A stretch of DNA of 64,000 nt from Neurospora crassa OR74A (GCF_000182925.2 NC_026504.1:5936762-6000761); one strand, 5' to 3'. Shown: positions 9,538-21,690, counted from the first letter of the stretch. The notes: generated by a model from the letters alone, not told the origin. Made by a program: numbers and translations.

Positions 9538-10788
9538 ATGGACTACCGCCGCGGAGCACCGCCGCTCAACGACCGAGTCCGCTCTCAGGACGCCCAAGCG
9601 GCTCAACGGTCGCAAGTCACCAGCAACCACCAAGCTGGCCACGAAATGGACGTTGATTCCTTTTCTAATCAAGATGGCGTCAACTCCGCAAACAGCGGAG
9701 CGCACCCACTCGTACATCGCCCGCGCGGGCAGTACAAGCACAACAATGTTCAGCACCGAAATGGACATGGCCATAGTCGCAAGAGGGCCTACGAGCCCGA
9801 TTACAGCTATGCTGACGTTTTCCTCAGCGCTGATCAAAGGGAACAACGCATGGGAGTTCGGCGCCTGCCTTTTGTTGGAGAGTTGCTGCAACAGGAACCC
9901 CATGATAGGGTCCATGTCCAGTACAACGGTCCCCAATACAAGGACCAACTTGAACTCATGGGCGGCGATCAGTCCTCTATCAACTGGTTTGCCCCGGACC
10001 GACAGTCCAAGAGCCTCTACGGGCATCAATTCGTGGCAAAAGTTGCGACCGATGATGAGAGCCTCATGGCCCTCGTCAAAACCATTCAGCTGGAAGCTCG
10101 CAGACAGGGTTCTCCCATTGTCAACCTGTGGATGCAGTGTCAAGACCCGAACGAGCAGCGTAAGCTGTCAAAGACTCCTCCTGTGGTTGGTCACACCTAC
10201 AACGATTTGGCTGTCTCGTACAACACCTCCATCCAGAGATGCACCGCATGCGGCAAGGCTGGTCACAGAGTCAGGCATTGTCCCACGCCGGACCCTGTTC
10301 ATTTCAGCACGTGCATCGAGCCCCCTCAAGGGGACAGGGACCCCAATGGCCGTTTCAAAATCGAGCCAACTGAAGCCCCTGCTTCCGTTGCCCATGCTTT
10401 CGGCGGTGTACCCGCGAGACCGCCCAACCCTGCTGATGCTGCAGTCGAGGAGCCTCCCCGCGATCGGTCAATGCCCGTCATCATCAAGACCGAGCCAGAC
10501 ACGGAGGGCTCTGGCATCACGGTTCCCGCAGAACTCGTCAAGATTCCGATCGAGCATGTCACCGTCACCGAAAGGTGCTTGCGAATCCTTGACGAGGACG
10601 AAGACGCTGACCCAGCTGCCTTGGCTTTTGAGTTGATGCCACCCACAAAGCCGCATAACGCGGTTGTTCAGCCCACACAGATGCGTCCACAGGCGTTGCG
10701 AGCAGCTTCTCTTCGGGTTGCGGGAAACAATTCGCTCAGGCAGTATGGCGAGAGTTCTAAAGCCGACGCTCCTGAACCTGATGTATAG
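9538..10788 (+). CDS. CCHC zinc-knuckle protein, function unknown
   Basis: The single exon encodes 416 residues. The start at 9,538 is chosen because it follows a well-formed leader intron; the longer upstream frame translates a pyrimidine tract and simple repeats. Residues 235-248 form one zinc knuckle, C-x2-C-x4-H-x4-C (Cys235, Cys238, His243, Cys248), as in retroviral nucleocapsids and many fungal RNA or single-stranded-DNA binding proteins. The N-terminal 90 residues are polar and His/Arg-rich, with an RKRAYEP basic patch. The middle (100-230) looks folded and carries no domain I recognise. The C-terminal half is proline- and acid-rich with two SUMO-type psi-K-x-E motifs (FKIE and IKTE). 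No RT or integrase is nearby, so this is not obviously a transposon gag. A nucleic-acid-binding nuclear role is inferred from the knuckle only. Confidence 0.75.
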   Translation: MDYRRGAPPLNDRVRSQDAQAAQRSQVTSNHQAGHEMDVDSFSNQDGVNSANSGAHPLVHRPRGQYKHNNVQHRNGHGHSRKRAYEPDYSYADVFLSADQREQRMGVRRLPFVGELLQQEPHDRVHVQYNGPQYKDQLELMGGDQSSINWFAPDRQSKSLYGHQFVAKVATDDESLMALVKTIQLEARRQGSPIVNLWMQCQDPNEQRKLSKTPPVVGHTYNDLAVSYNTSIQRCTACGKAGHRVRHCPTPDPVHFSTCIEPPQGDRDPNGRFKIEPTEAPASVAHAFGGVPARPPNPADAAVEEPPRDRSMPVIIKTEPDTEGSGITVPAELVKIPIEHVTVTERCLRILDEDEDADPAALAFELMPPTKPHNAVVQPTQMRPQALRAASLRVAGNNSLRQYGESSKADAPEPDV

Positions 10789-12820
10789 AGAAAGCTAATG
10801 GATATTGGTTGCCAATAAACAAAAACTGCCATCTCAGCGTTTTTACATGCTTTCCAGATGAATGTGATTATCCCGTTAACGTGTGACTGTTATTATCACC
10901 AAACTATACCTATTGCCACTGCCCGTCATCTCCAACTAAGTACCTTTAATTGTAAGCGGTCGTTTATATACTCGTGGTAGATTGGCTTGCCACCCACACA
11001 TTGTCAACAAGGGCCGCTTAACGGCGAGGTTCGGTTTTATCTCCACGAGGTTGTAGAAACCCGACCGTCGCCGGAGGTAAAACTTGGCTCGTTAATCTCT
11101 GAAACATGGCATTATATACGCGACATCTATGCTGCATTGCTGCGGTCGTCGCCTTCTTTTCGCCGGCCTTCGTGTAATTATTGCTTGGCTAGGGAAACGG
11201 GCTTGCGCGGTGACGTCGACAGAACAGGTTCGATCCATATTCGCCTGCGAGCATGTTAGAGTACAGGTATGCTTGTAACACAGCTGAAGGCCCTATCGAC
11301 TTGCTGCTCGGTCGGTTGTACCGCTGTTCAACATCGTATCTTCCCTTGGTCCCGTGTAGCCCTGGTTATAACCCCAACTCTTTTCGTTTGTACGGAATGA
11401 TTTCCCGGGTCAATAAGTGTGTCAGACGTCAGTGCTCTTTGGTGATGCTAGCCATTGGTTGCGTTGCCAAATGTCGGTCGGTAGCGGTCATGTCCGGGAA
11501 CATCAGGATGTGCGTGTGTCGGTCATCGTCGCTCGGACTGGCCCGACCGGAAGAGTCACAGCTTTGTACAGGGCATGGAGGTGCTTTTTTATTCCGGGCG
11601 GTTTTGCGTGATTGCTCTTTGCGCTGTTCCAGCTAACACGCCCTTCTATCCAGCTCCTTTATTTATGTGAGGTTGCGCTGCTTGTTCCGTTCGTGCTATC
11701 GATCGGATTGGGGTCATGCGGTTATTGTCCTAGTATCGGTCGGTCTCGCAGGATTGTTACGGAGGGGGGTTCATCGCTGTATATGGATCGCTCGGGCGGC
11801 CCTTGCATAGGTACCTAGGCTGTAGCCGCAGCAACGGTACGGCATGGGCGTTGGATGGTGTACCTGCATGATTCCCGTTGTCAGCTTCGGCATGGTGCAT
11901 TGGGTCCGAATGGGCTGGGATAATACTCTTGGTCTGGGATGTCAAAGGAAGACGCATGGACAGGCAATGCACAGGACCGAGATTTCACAACGTCAGCCGA
12001 AAACAACAATTGTCTGCGCGGCTGCAGGTGACAGGGGTACATCGTGACCCACATGGATGGGGTTGACCAACTCGGCAGTTCAATGTCCGCCTGTTAATGC
12101 CCAGCCGGTATAACGGCCTGTAAGCGGTGGTGCGCTATCACTTACACACTCATTTCATTCCTCAGCCTTCCATTCAAACTATGCCCAGAACCCGGATGCA
12201 GAAGTTTTTGAGCTTGTGAGCTGCGGTTTATTCACGATGCCACTTTAAGAATAACATTCCCATAAGATGCTATCACTGCATGCGTTCTTTGAGCTGCTGT
12301 GAATAATGAAATGCCCGTTTGGCGCGGTTGTAGTGCATAGAGGTACAAACCTCTATGTACCTCTACCTATGCAGCCTCGGCCCGAAACAACACAATTGCC
12401 CGTGTAGGCACCTACTTCCAGCTGCGGGCCGACGTCTGCTCGCCTCATACCGCAGTTCCATGACTAACGGGCGTGTTGCTCGCACGCGTGCACAGGGCAT
12501 GCAAGTCGAAGACCTCAACAAGTGCACTGCGCAAGACAGCGAGCGGTCTTGGCAGCTTCATTCACGTTATTCACAAACAGACAACACGACATTCACTCGG
12601 CATTCCGCATTGAAGACGTCCAGGTACACGGATCGTGGGGCAGCCCAACCCCCAGCCCTAACCCTGAATAGCGTTTTCGCATAATCAGGTGGAGTGACCA
12701 TATCCCCGTCCCGTTTGCAGGTCTAGGTACCTGTACATTTTGTCTTCCCTTCGACTCTTCCCCGCCTCTTGCTCAAGACCTCATCGATTCAAGATCAATC
12801 AGAACACAACCACCTGCCCT
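10789..12820. other. 2-kb intergenic region with AGGTACCT motifs
   Basis: No gene was supported. Frames of 60-130 codons occur on both strands without motifs or intron structure. AGGTACCT occurs near 11,809 and 12,725, and an imperfect hairpin built from AGAGGTAC/GTACCTCT lies at 12,335-12,373. AT content is normal here, so RIP has not saturated it. Confidence 0.5.
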
Positions 12821-12878
12821 GTGAGTGCTGCAGGCATTTTCATCGTTTTCGAAGTCTAACACATTCCAATCATTGCAG
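12821..12878 (+). other. intron in the 5' leader of the repeat-tailed gene
   Basis: GTGAGT opens at 12,821, a CTAAC-type branch site lies at about 12,856-12,860, and TTGCAG closes at 12,878, three bases before the ATG at 12,882. The position just before the start codon mirrors the neighbouring zinc-knuckle gene. Confidence 0.65.
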
Positions 12879-12881
12879 ACA

Positions 12882-14087
12882 ATGGATGACCCGAACGAAC
12901 GCCCGGGCGCTGCGCCCGACGATACCACCATGGCATTGACCCTGCCCGCGCGCTGGCAATCCAAAAACATGATCGATGGCTACCTTCGCCATCAGTGGCC
13001 TCCCAAGACTCACTTGGAGCTCCGCCCGTCCGGGTTGGACTGCCTCATCGCGGTCATGCGACACATGGTGTCGTACCTCCCACAGGAGCGTCGCGACTTG
13101 ACCCTCAACTGGGCCAAAGAAGGCGACGACCTCGCCAAGTCATTTTGGGGCCTGGTCTGGCTGGACTATGACAAAGCCGGAGCAGAGGCGACAGACGTCC
13201 TGCGTGGCAAGTTCTTGGATGAGTACAGCAAGAACAAAACAGCAAGGAACGGCAACCCTCCGTTTCAGACGTTGCTTGATTCGCCTCGGGCATTCATGTC
13301 TGACTTCTGGTCCCAGCCGGAGATGTTGACACTCAGTCTCTGCATGGTCTGCGATCGAGAGCAAACATGGTACCAGGTCATGCAGCATCGCTTGCGCTTG
13401 ATGTGGCAGGGTGATATCACCCTACGGGAATGTGTCAACAATATTGCGCGCCACCGTGTCGATGAGTCGTCTGACTACCCCGAGATGTTTACAGAATTTG
13501 CAGCGCCAGAAATTCTGCCCATCAGATATTTGCCTTCCGGTCACCGGGTCCAGAATTTCTACGACCAGATCAGAGGCTTCATCGTCGAGCTGTATGATTT
13601 CGACGATCAAGATCGCTACGTCGTGCAAGAAGAGACTTGTTATCGCCTGATAGCAGTGGTTAAGCTCAGAGGCACGCCCGATGGGCACGATGCCGTGCGC
13701 TTATACCGGCCCAATGGCGTCATGAGCGGTTCCTGCACGGAGACGGACTATTTCCCGACGTCCTGGACTGTCTCCGATTCCGAGCCATACACTCTGGTGT
13801 ACGCCAGATTCGAATTACCCGACATGTACGACTTTGTCCGGTACCCCGAGCTACCCGTTGACAGGCAAGATGTGCGTGACTTGAGATTGGCCAATCCACA
13901 GCATGGCCAGGAGGCTTCAGACAATCTGGGTCAGGGCACTTCTGGTCAATCGAGCCAGGAGAGTCAAGACACTTCTAGTCAGACGAACCAGGAGGCTTCT
14001 GGCACACCCAGGCAGAGCACTTCTAGCAGACCAAACCAAGATACTTTTGGCAACCCGAGTCAGGATGTTTCCAACAGACCGAGCTAG
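12882..14087 (+). CDS. repeat-tailed protein, possibly ubiquitin-hydrolase-like; truncated
   Basis: One exon encodes 401 residues. I do not recognise it with certainty. The order of motifs resembles a degenerate USP/papain-like fold: GLDCLIAVMRHM with Cys54 near the N-terminus, a CMVC pair at 154-157, then CYRLIAVVKLRG and PDGHDAVRLY with His269, and PYTLVYARF at 302-310, where USP domains end in a similar strand. A classic GNTCYxN Cys box is missing, so catalysis is doubtful. From residue 344 the protein is built of 8-residue repeats ([DGE]-[TA]-S-[SG]-x-x-x-Q). The stop at 14,085-14,087 is TAG exactly where every other repeat unit has CAG or CAA, and the repeats continue in frame afterwards. 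The annotated end is therefore probably a mutation, and the ancestral protein ran at least to about 14,186. The gene borders the RIP-mutated block. Confidence 0.7.
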   Translation: MDDPNERPGAAPDDTTMALTLPARWQSKNMIDGYLRHQWPPKTHLELRPSGLDCLIAVMRHMVSYLPQERRDLTLNWAKEGDDLAKSFWGLVWLDYDKAGAEATDVLRGKFLDEYSKNKTARNGNPPFQTLLDSPRAFMSDFWSQPEMLTLSLCMVCDREQTWYQVMQHRLRLMWQGDITLRECVNNIARHRVDESSDYPEMFTEFAAPEILPIRYLPSGHRVQNFYDQIRGFIVELYDFDDQDRYVVQEETCYRLIAVVKLRGTPDGHDAVRLYRPNGVMSGSCTETDYFPTSWTVSDSEPYTLVYARFELPDMYDFVRYPELPVDRQDVRDLRLANPQHGQEASDNLGQGTSGQSSQESQDTSSQTNQEASGTPRQSTSSRPNQDTFGNPSQDVSNRPS

Positions 14088-14186
14088 GACACTTCTGGCA
14101 GATCGATTCAGGGTACTCTTCCAATCCGAAGTCGACAGACTTCTTCCAATTGAAATCGGCAGACTTCTCGTAATCGAGGTCTTGAG
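13911..14186 (+). repeat. 24-bp coding minisatellite
   Basis: About eleven units of 24 bases (one with a 9-base and one with a 3-base addition) run from 13,911 to 14,186. Each begins near GRC-ACT-TCT and ends in a Gln codon. The unit ending at 14,087 has TAG instead of CAG, the unit at 14,139-14,162 has an internal TGA where its neighbour has CGA, and the last unit ends in GAG. All are explicable by transitions. Units diverge by point changes, so the array is not freshly expanded. Confidence 0.75.
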
Positions 14187-14239
14187 ATACCGTACAACCG
14201 AGGTCGTTAGACTCCTTCGCGCATGTCACGGCACCATAT

Positions 14240-16200
14240 AATATAACTTGGCACCTTCAGCGTTCCGGCACCGAAGCCCAGCCGTCCCTTAGTTAAGCCT
14301 CTACTTGGCTCATATACATAGTCCGAGAGTAGAGTTTTTAATACTCTCTTCCGATCTTCTTCTCTTCGTACAATATTACGTCTTTTCCAAGTCCTCTTTG
14401 GTTGGCATTGTAACAGCGCACTACATACGCGGACTATATACGTGGAATAGTTGACTGTACTTAGTTGGCCTACTATAGAGTAATTAGAAAGATACGTTTG
14501 TTGTACGTACCTTTAGGCAAACCCTATAAAGTAATTAAATAAATAAGAACTAACTTCTAGCTATTACGCTTTTTTTATTTATTTTATAAGGATAAATAAT
14601 ATTAAATTAAGTTATATAAAAAGGCTAGAGGTACCTACCTTTAAGTAATTAATAACGTTTCTTATTATATTTACTTTATAATAATAAAAGATATTAAAGG
14701 TCTTATAAAATATTTTAAAGAAAAATTAGTAAAAAAACATTTGGAACTAGTAGAAAGTAGACTTAGAATTGAAAAATTAAATTAGAGTAATCCTCCGCAC
14801 ACCCACTCTATTTCCTATATACACCCAAAAACCTAAAAGGCAGCTAATATGTAAATAATTATATTTTGAATATAAATTTCGTCGATTTATATATTAGGGA
14901 CCTTAGTTAAATTTCTAAGTTATTCAATTCTATACTTCTAGTAATATTTGTATAGTATTTAGTGTAAAATAATAGAAATTGACAATTCCACTCAATTAAT
15001 ACTATTTGTACGTAATTAAATTCGATTGAACTTTAATTTTATATATTAATATTTAATAGTTCTAATAGTTTTAATAGTTCGTTGGATAAGGAAATTAATA
15101 ATACATTAATAATTTTATCCTTCTTTACTATCTACTCTCAAGCTTTCGCCTCTTAATACCTCCCTAACTTATTATTTTTATCTTTATTGTCGTCTGTTAC
15201 TTCGATATAATTATGTGTTTCCTCTTAGGAATTTAATTACTTAAAATTGGGTTTAACTTTATATTAGGAGTAATAGTACTGCGCTAAAGCTCGTATAGGC
15301 TGGGTATTCTTCGATCTACCTTTAGGTACTATTACTTTTTTGCTAATAGCTTTTTTATTAGCCTTCTTACTACGGGTTACGCTAGTTAACAGTTTAGTTA
15401 GTAAAATAGCCTCGTCGTTAAACAGACTACTTTAATTAGGGGGGTAGCCTTTAGGTATACCTTAAATAATTAAACGAAGATATAGATATTTATTTATTAT
15501 ATTTTAATATAGTAGTTAGTATAGGAGTAATTCGGGATAGGGATAGTGAAATGGAGCAAAAACCACACTAATACGAAAAGCACCCTACTACACCTAAATA
15601 TAGCGAGGAGCAGATCTAGAGTTGAATATAGCTTTTCGTCCTTAGGAATTAAGATAGAGTAATAAAGTTATAACTTATTAACTACTACTAAAGACTAATA
15701 AAAAGGATAAGATTGTCCTTATTAGTCTTAAGTTAGTTAAATAGGTCTAAAAGTTAATTCCTTTATAAAGGGGTTACTGAATTTACTATTACGAAGGCGT
15801 TCAACAATAATTCTATAATATAGGAGTAGAACTTCTTAATTTATTCTCGAAGATAAATATTATTTAATTTAATTTAAAATACCTACCTCTCTTCTCTCCT
15901 CTCAATCGGGATCTTCTCCTTATATCCCTTTTCTACTTATTATATTCCTAAGGTCCCGTCCGACAAATATAATAAATCTACTCCTTAATAAATAGTAAAT
16001 TAAAGTCCAAATACCTCTACCTATTATTTAAAAGCAAAAATCTATAATAAAGAAAAGAAGAATATACAAGGAAAATGAAAAAAAAAAAAATAAATTACCC
16101 TATATTATACTTCCCTTTAAATATTCTTATAATCCTCTTTAAAAATACTTATATATTTAAAATAAAGAGAGAAGAAGGAATATACTAATACTTATAATTA
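14240..16200. repeat. AT-rich RIP-mutated sequence, family unknown
   Basis: GC content drops sharply after about 14,280 and stays low. TpA-rich text with rare CA/TG shows RIP. An AGGTACCT motif persists at 14,629. A short, less mutated patch with several CA dinucleotides lies at about 15,545-15,625. No domain could be read. Confidence 0.6.
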
Positions 16201-19200
16201 AGTAGGAGATCCGTATTAAAAAAATAATAAAAAAAAAAAACGAAATATAAATTATACTAGTAATAATTTCAAATAAATAATTAGGGTAAAGGTTCCTTCC
16301 TTTACTCTTATCCTCTTCTCCTACGTTTCTTAATACTTCTAATAATAGCCTACTCTTTCCTCTTTACTTCCTTCTCTCTTTTCTTTCTCTCCTCTACCCC
16401 CTTTTTAAATAAATCTTTTATATCCTCTAAATTTATATTTAATAAATTTTAAATTTTACTTATATTAACTACCCTAAATTAAAATAATTCCTATTTTATT
16501 CCCTTTAAAAAAGTTAGAACATATTTCTACTTTACATTTGTTATTAAAATACTTTTAATATATCTAATTTTTAGTAGATCCCTTATAATTAATTTTTTCG
16601 TCGGAAGTACAAAATAATTAATTAGGAAACGGTCGTAGTCTCTAAATATAATTTTCGCTATTTATACTTTATTATACTTTATTATCCTCTTTTTCTAAGG
16701 TTTTAAAGGGGTAGGGGAGTTTAATATTAGTCTTTTCTTTTATAGAATTTACAATATTTTAAATTTAGAAGTAAATTCCTTCTTCTCCGGCTCCGGCTTA
16801 AATTCTAATACTTTATTAAATATAAAAATAAAATCTCCATCCTTATCTTTAACGTTCCTTCGTTTAACTATATTTATAGTAATATCCTCCTACTTATTAA
16901 TAAAAACCAAAATAGGTAATTTAAATCCCTATTAAATTAAATCGTAAAAAGCTTTAAAATCTTCTATTACTACCTCTTCTAATAGATTTCTAATAATAAG
17001 TAAATGTAATTCTTTATTATAATTATACTTATTATTTAGCCTATTATTTAAAACTTATACTAAATCTTTATATTACTCTATATTTAATAATTCCTCTATA
17101 CTACTAATTTATTATACTCTAATACAATTATATATAGTTTATATCTATTACCTAACTATAATTTCTTCTAACTATTTTATATTATTAATCTATACCTAAG
17201 GTTTCTAATAATTACCTTCCTTCTAAAAAATAGGATTAATATAAAAATACAATTTATTAATAATATACCGATTTCTACGTTTTATTTCAATAAAAAATAA
17301 TTTAACTATTTTAAATATTTAGAATCTATAATCCTAACTAAACTATTAATAAAGGAATATATATATTAAAATATTATTTCGAACTTTCTCTTACTTTCCC
17401 TTTTTATTCCTATATATATAATTCTCCTTATATAAGACCCTAAATACAATGTTAATCCGCTCTACCCTTTCTATAGTAATATCTAAATTATATAAATACT
17501 ATATACTATTTATTTAATTAATAATTACTAATAAAAAGTAATTTCTTACTTAAATTAATAAATACTATTATTATATCCTTACTAAAAATTCTTTAAAGTT
17601 CTCCCTTATTACTATAAAATATAGATTTATAATATTTAATAGTAATACTATTAGTAGAATATAAATTTAATTACTAAAACTCCTTAATATTTATATTAAA
17701 GCTATATATATTTTAATACTATTTCGCTATTATTTTTAATTAATATAATACTATAGGTTTACTATCCCTAAAGCGTACGAATACTATAAAATCCTACTAA
17801 ATTAAGTAAACTCTAACTAATTTTCTAAAGGGAGGAGATTTATTCCTATAACTTTCTTGTAAGTATTTTTATTTATATTGCTAAATATAAGAACAAATAG
17901 TAACTCTATTATACTATTCTAACTCCCTTTCTCTTCGTACTTAAAGAAGCGCCAATTTAAATTTAGTAATAATTTCTCAAATAATTCTAATTATAAAGGG
18001 TAAACTTCTCCTAACTATATATTAATTTCTTTCTAATTTTTAATATCCTCCGTCTATACCTATCTTATATTCTTTATATATTTACTTATCTATAAATTAT
18101 AATCCTAAAGTATAAGGGTAGGGGGAACTTTTAATTATAATTTAAATTTAGAATCTTTTAGGAGGATAATTGGGTTTTTAAAATTACTTTTTTAAAATAT
18201 AAATTTATCCTCGCAAAAAAGGATCTCTTCCAACACTTACTCTTACTATTTTATATTCGCAATTTTAATAAATAGACTACTAAAGACTTCTTCCTTAGCA
18301 AATTCTTCCTTCTCTTTCTATAATTTAAAAGGAGGCTTATTAGGGGAAGGGATTTCTTATACTAATTCCTATATAGGGCTCGACCTAGTAACGTTCGAAA
18401 GCGAATTTACAATAAGGACTAATATATTTATAGCATCAATTTCTTCTTTATCTTTTAATATATCTACAAATAAAGTAAATTCATTAATAATAATAAATAA
18501 TAATATAATAAATTGATTCTTTTTAGTAAATAGTTCTAACAATTAACGAATCTTTATTCTTTATCGATATATAAATTCTTCTTTACCCTCCTTTTCCTAA
18601 AAGGCGGAAATCTCCTTATTATTACTATTATTACTTTTAAATCTTTAATAGTAAATATAAATAATCTATTTTAACTTTATATTACTAAACAAATCTTCTT
18701 CTATTACGAATTAAATAATATTAATCTTATAATATCCTAAAAGGCTAATTATATCCTTTTTCAATAATATTTTAAATTACTATAATTATTTATATTTAAA
18801 TATAAACTTAAAGACTATAAACTATATAATTAAGTTATATAAATACAATATCGTTATAAACTCCCTATTAAAAAGTCTCTTAAATTACAATTCCTTAAAC
18901 TAAATCTATAATACCTCTATCTTTTATATTTATATAAGTCGTTAAATAATAATCTACAATACCTTAAATTAAATTTATAGTTCCTTTATTTTATATATTT
19001 ATATAGGATATTAAATAATAATTAATATAAATCCGTTCTTAATAATATAGTAAAATAATAGTAATTACTAATATATACCTTTACTAAAAATTTTTCATTT
19101 CTAATATAATTAATAACTTAATTATATTATAAAGATTAAAAAAATTACCTAAGTATTATTTTATAATCGTAATCGGAGCTTTAAATACTTTTTAAGTATA

Positions 19201-20400
19201 AATCCACCGGGAAGGTACTTAATATTCTATTTATTTACCTCCTAATAATATTTTTATATTTCCTATTTCTATTTAAAACCTTCCTATTTTTATTATTTAA
19301 ATAATATATACTTAATTAAACGCATTTTATTTATTTCTTTCTACTTCCGTTAATAAATACCTAATTTCTTTTTATTTCTCCTACTTTCCTCTTTTCTTTA
19401 TTTATATCTCTACTAACTTTTCCTTAGTAATTAATTATAAAATATCCTCCAATTCTTTCTCTTTAATAATATAAATCTACACTATATCTAAAAATTCTCT
19501 TCCCAACGCTTTTAACCTTCTTTAAATAGTAATCCAAATAGGGGAAATTCCTTTTAAATTCTAAAGTGAAAATCTTTAGCCAAATACTAATATTCTAAAA
19601 TTTATTTTTATTACTAAAAAAAAACTATCAATTCCTCTTTTAATTCACCTTATCCCTACCTTCCCTTTAAAAATTAAAAATAATCTAAAATATTTTAATA
19701 AATACCCTAATAATAAACGCTAATTTCTATGAAAAATTTTTATTAATTTATTTTTAAGTTTATTCCCCAAAAATAACCTTTGAGGAATAATATATAATCC
19801 TTACTATAAAGTTTTTACTAAGGAGGTAAAAGTTTTTTCCCTAAAGTATCCTACTACAACTAATTTAATATATTTTAAATAAAAATTCCTAAAGGATATT
19901 AATAATTTCTACCATTTTATATTAATTTTTAAAATAGCTAATAAGTACTACAAAGTAATCCTCTCCTATATTTAAAATTTTAAAATTAAGAAGTACCTTC
20001 CCTAAAGAATTTTTATTGAAAAGAAAGGTAATTAACCCTAAGGGTATTATATTAATTCCCTCCGTATTAAGAAGGAACGTATTTTAACTCTATTTATTTA
20101 AAAATTTAATATTCTATACAGATCTACTCCTCCCTAACTTATATCTTTTCTTATACTAACTATTATCCTTTCCCTAGGAATTAATATACTTATTCCTATT
20201 ATTTCGAACAATTCTAAAAGATATTTATTTCCATCTTCACCTCCGTTAATAAATAAGAGACTCCTAATATTTAATTACCCTTTCTTAATTATATCTCTAT
20301 ACTAATAAATATTAAAGAAGGAATTTATAATAATTATATATAATTCGGCAAATCTACTACCTAATATATATCTTCTACAACTAATCTAAAATATTTAAAA
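16200..20400 (-). pseudogene. long RIP-degraded coding region, unrecognised
   Basis: On the minus strand, several long blocks read through with almost only TAA and TAG stops, as expected if CAA, CAG and TGG codons were mutated. Examples are about 17,480 down to 16,300, 18,420 down to 17,500, and 20,100 down to 19,650. The frame changes by one near 17,480, which could be an intron or an indel. One block is Lys/Glu/Arg-rich near 16,300-16,420, where the plus strand is strongly pyrimidine-rich. I found no RT, integrase, helicase or transposase motif. It may be a DNA transposon or a duplicated host gene; the exact limits are uncertain. Confidence 0.45.
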
Positions 20401-20559
20401 CTCCTCGCCTAACGTTAGCTACAATACACCAATTTTTATCGGACGTTATTAAATAACCGAAGTTAAAATAGGGATTTCTTAATTATTAATAATATTAATT
20501 AATCGGACTAAATATCCTTTAAAAATCGGATTCCCTCTAATAAAAAGATGTAGTCCGAA

Positions 20560-21570
20560 TATACTACCTACGAATATAAGTAATTAAATTTAAAGGGAAA
20601 AGGGGTTATTATATATAGTAATTATAAAGTATTAAAATTATTTACTTAAGACAACTCTTTATTTTAATAGGATTTTAATAATAAATTTAAGGATAATAAT
20701 TAGAATTTAAATAATAGTTCTTCAATCGCTAGAAATTCGTCCTCTAATAATATAGAAAATAATATTAGAAATAAGGGTATAGATTCGTATAAGGCTAATA
20801 TACCCGTAATTGAAGATAACGCTACTCCTTCTTCAATAGCCCCAAAAAAGCACAAATTAAACTATTATAATTAAAAGTAAAGCGAAAAGGGTAGTAAAGG
20901 GATGGAAATTAATATTGTAAGTAAAAATAATAGTATAAATTCCTATAACATAAATAAACTTATAATTGGAATTTAGGTAGATCTCCCTTTATTAATTCTT
21001 AAGAATACTAAATTAGATTATTATAATAATAAATAGAATATAGAAGGCAATAACGAAATGGAAGTTAATAATACCAATTCGAATAGTAGTACGGATTCGT
21101 ACGGTACCAATATATCTCCAATCGAAATAGAAGTAGTTCTAACTTCTAAAAAACCTAAGGTAATTAAGTATAAAAGGAATTAAAATAAAGAGGGTGGTTT
21201 AGGTAATCGTACGGATTTTAAAGCTCTATTTCCCGAAATTCTATTTCTTAAATCTATAAAGTTCCTTCTTAAAAATTAAGTCTCAATTCTATACGACCTT
21301 TTAAATATAAATAATAATACTTACTTTCCTAAGGATTTTAATAAATTCTTTCTATTTAGTAGTAAAAAATATAATAGAAATAATAATAACAAATATAGTA
21401 TTAATTTGCAGCCTATTATTATTTGTAATATACTTAAAATTCCTTTATTTAATTATACTTCTCTTATTTATACATATAATTCTAGGGGTAAAGGGGACCC
21501 TATAATTATTTCTTTATCTAAGGATAATAATTCGTAAAGTAGGGAGAAGGGGTAGAAGCGCGGATTTCTT
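20560..21570 (+). pseudogene. degraded Asn/Ser-rich coding-like region with internal repeats
   Basis: The plus strand reads as Asn-, Ser- and Asp-rich text with few stops. A unit recurs about three times: a DSY or NSY block, then a hydrophobic/Glu stretch, then K-x-K-L-[DN]-Y-Y-N (or its degenerate KPKVIKYK). The spacing is roughly 55-65 residues. The region ends in an 18-base T run against the scaffold gap. Family unknown. Confidence 0.35.
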
Positions 21571-21590
21571 ACTATTTTTTTTTTTTTTTT

Positions 21591-21690
21591 NNNNNNNNNN
21601 NNNNNNNNNNNNNNNNNNNNNNNNNNNNNNNNNNNNNNNNNNNNNNNNNNNNNNNNNNNNNNNNNNNNNNNNNNNNNNNNNNNNNNNNNN
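21591..21690. other. assembly gap (100 N)
   Basis: Exactly 100 N bases, preceded by a long T homopolymer. The round number implies a gap of unknown true length, so features on its two sides need not be adjacent in the genome. Confidence 0.99.
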
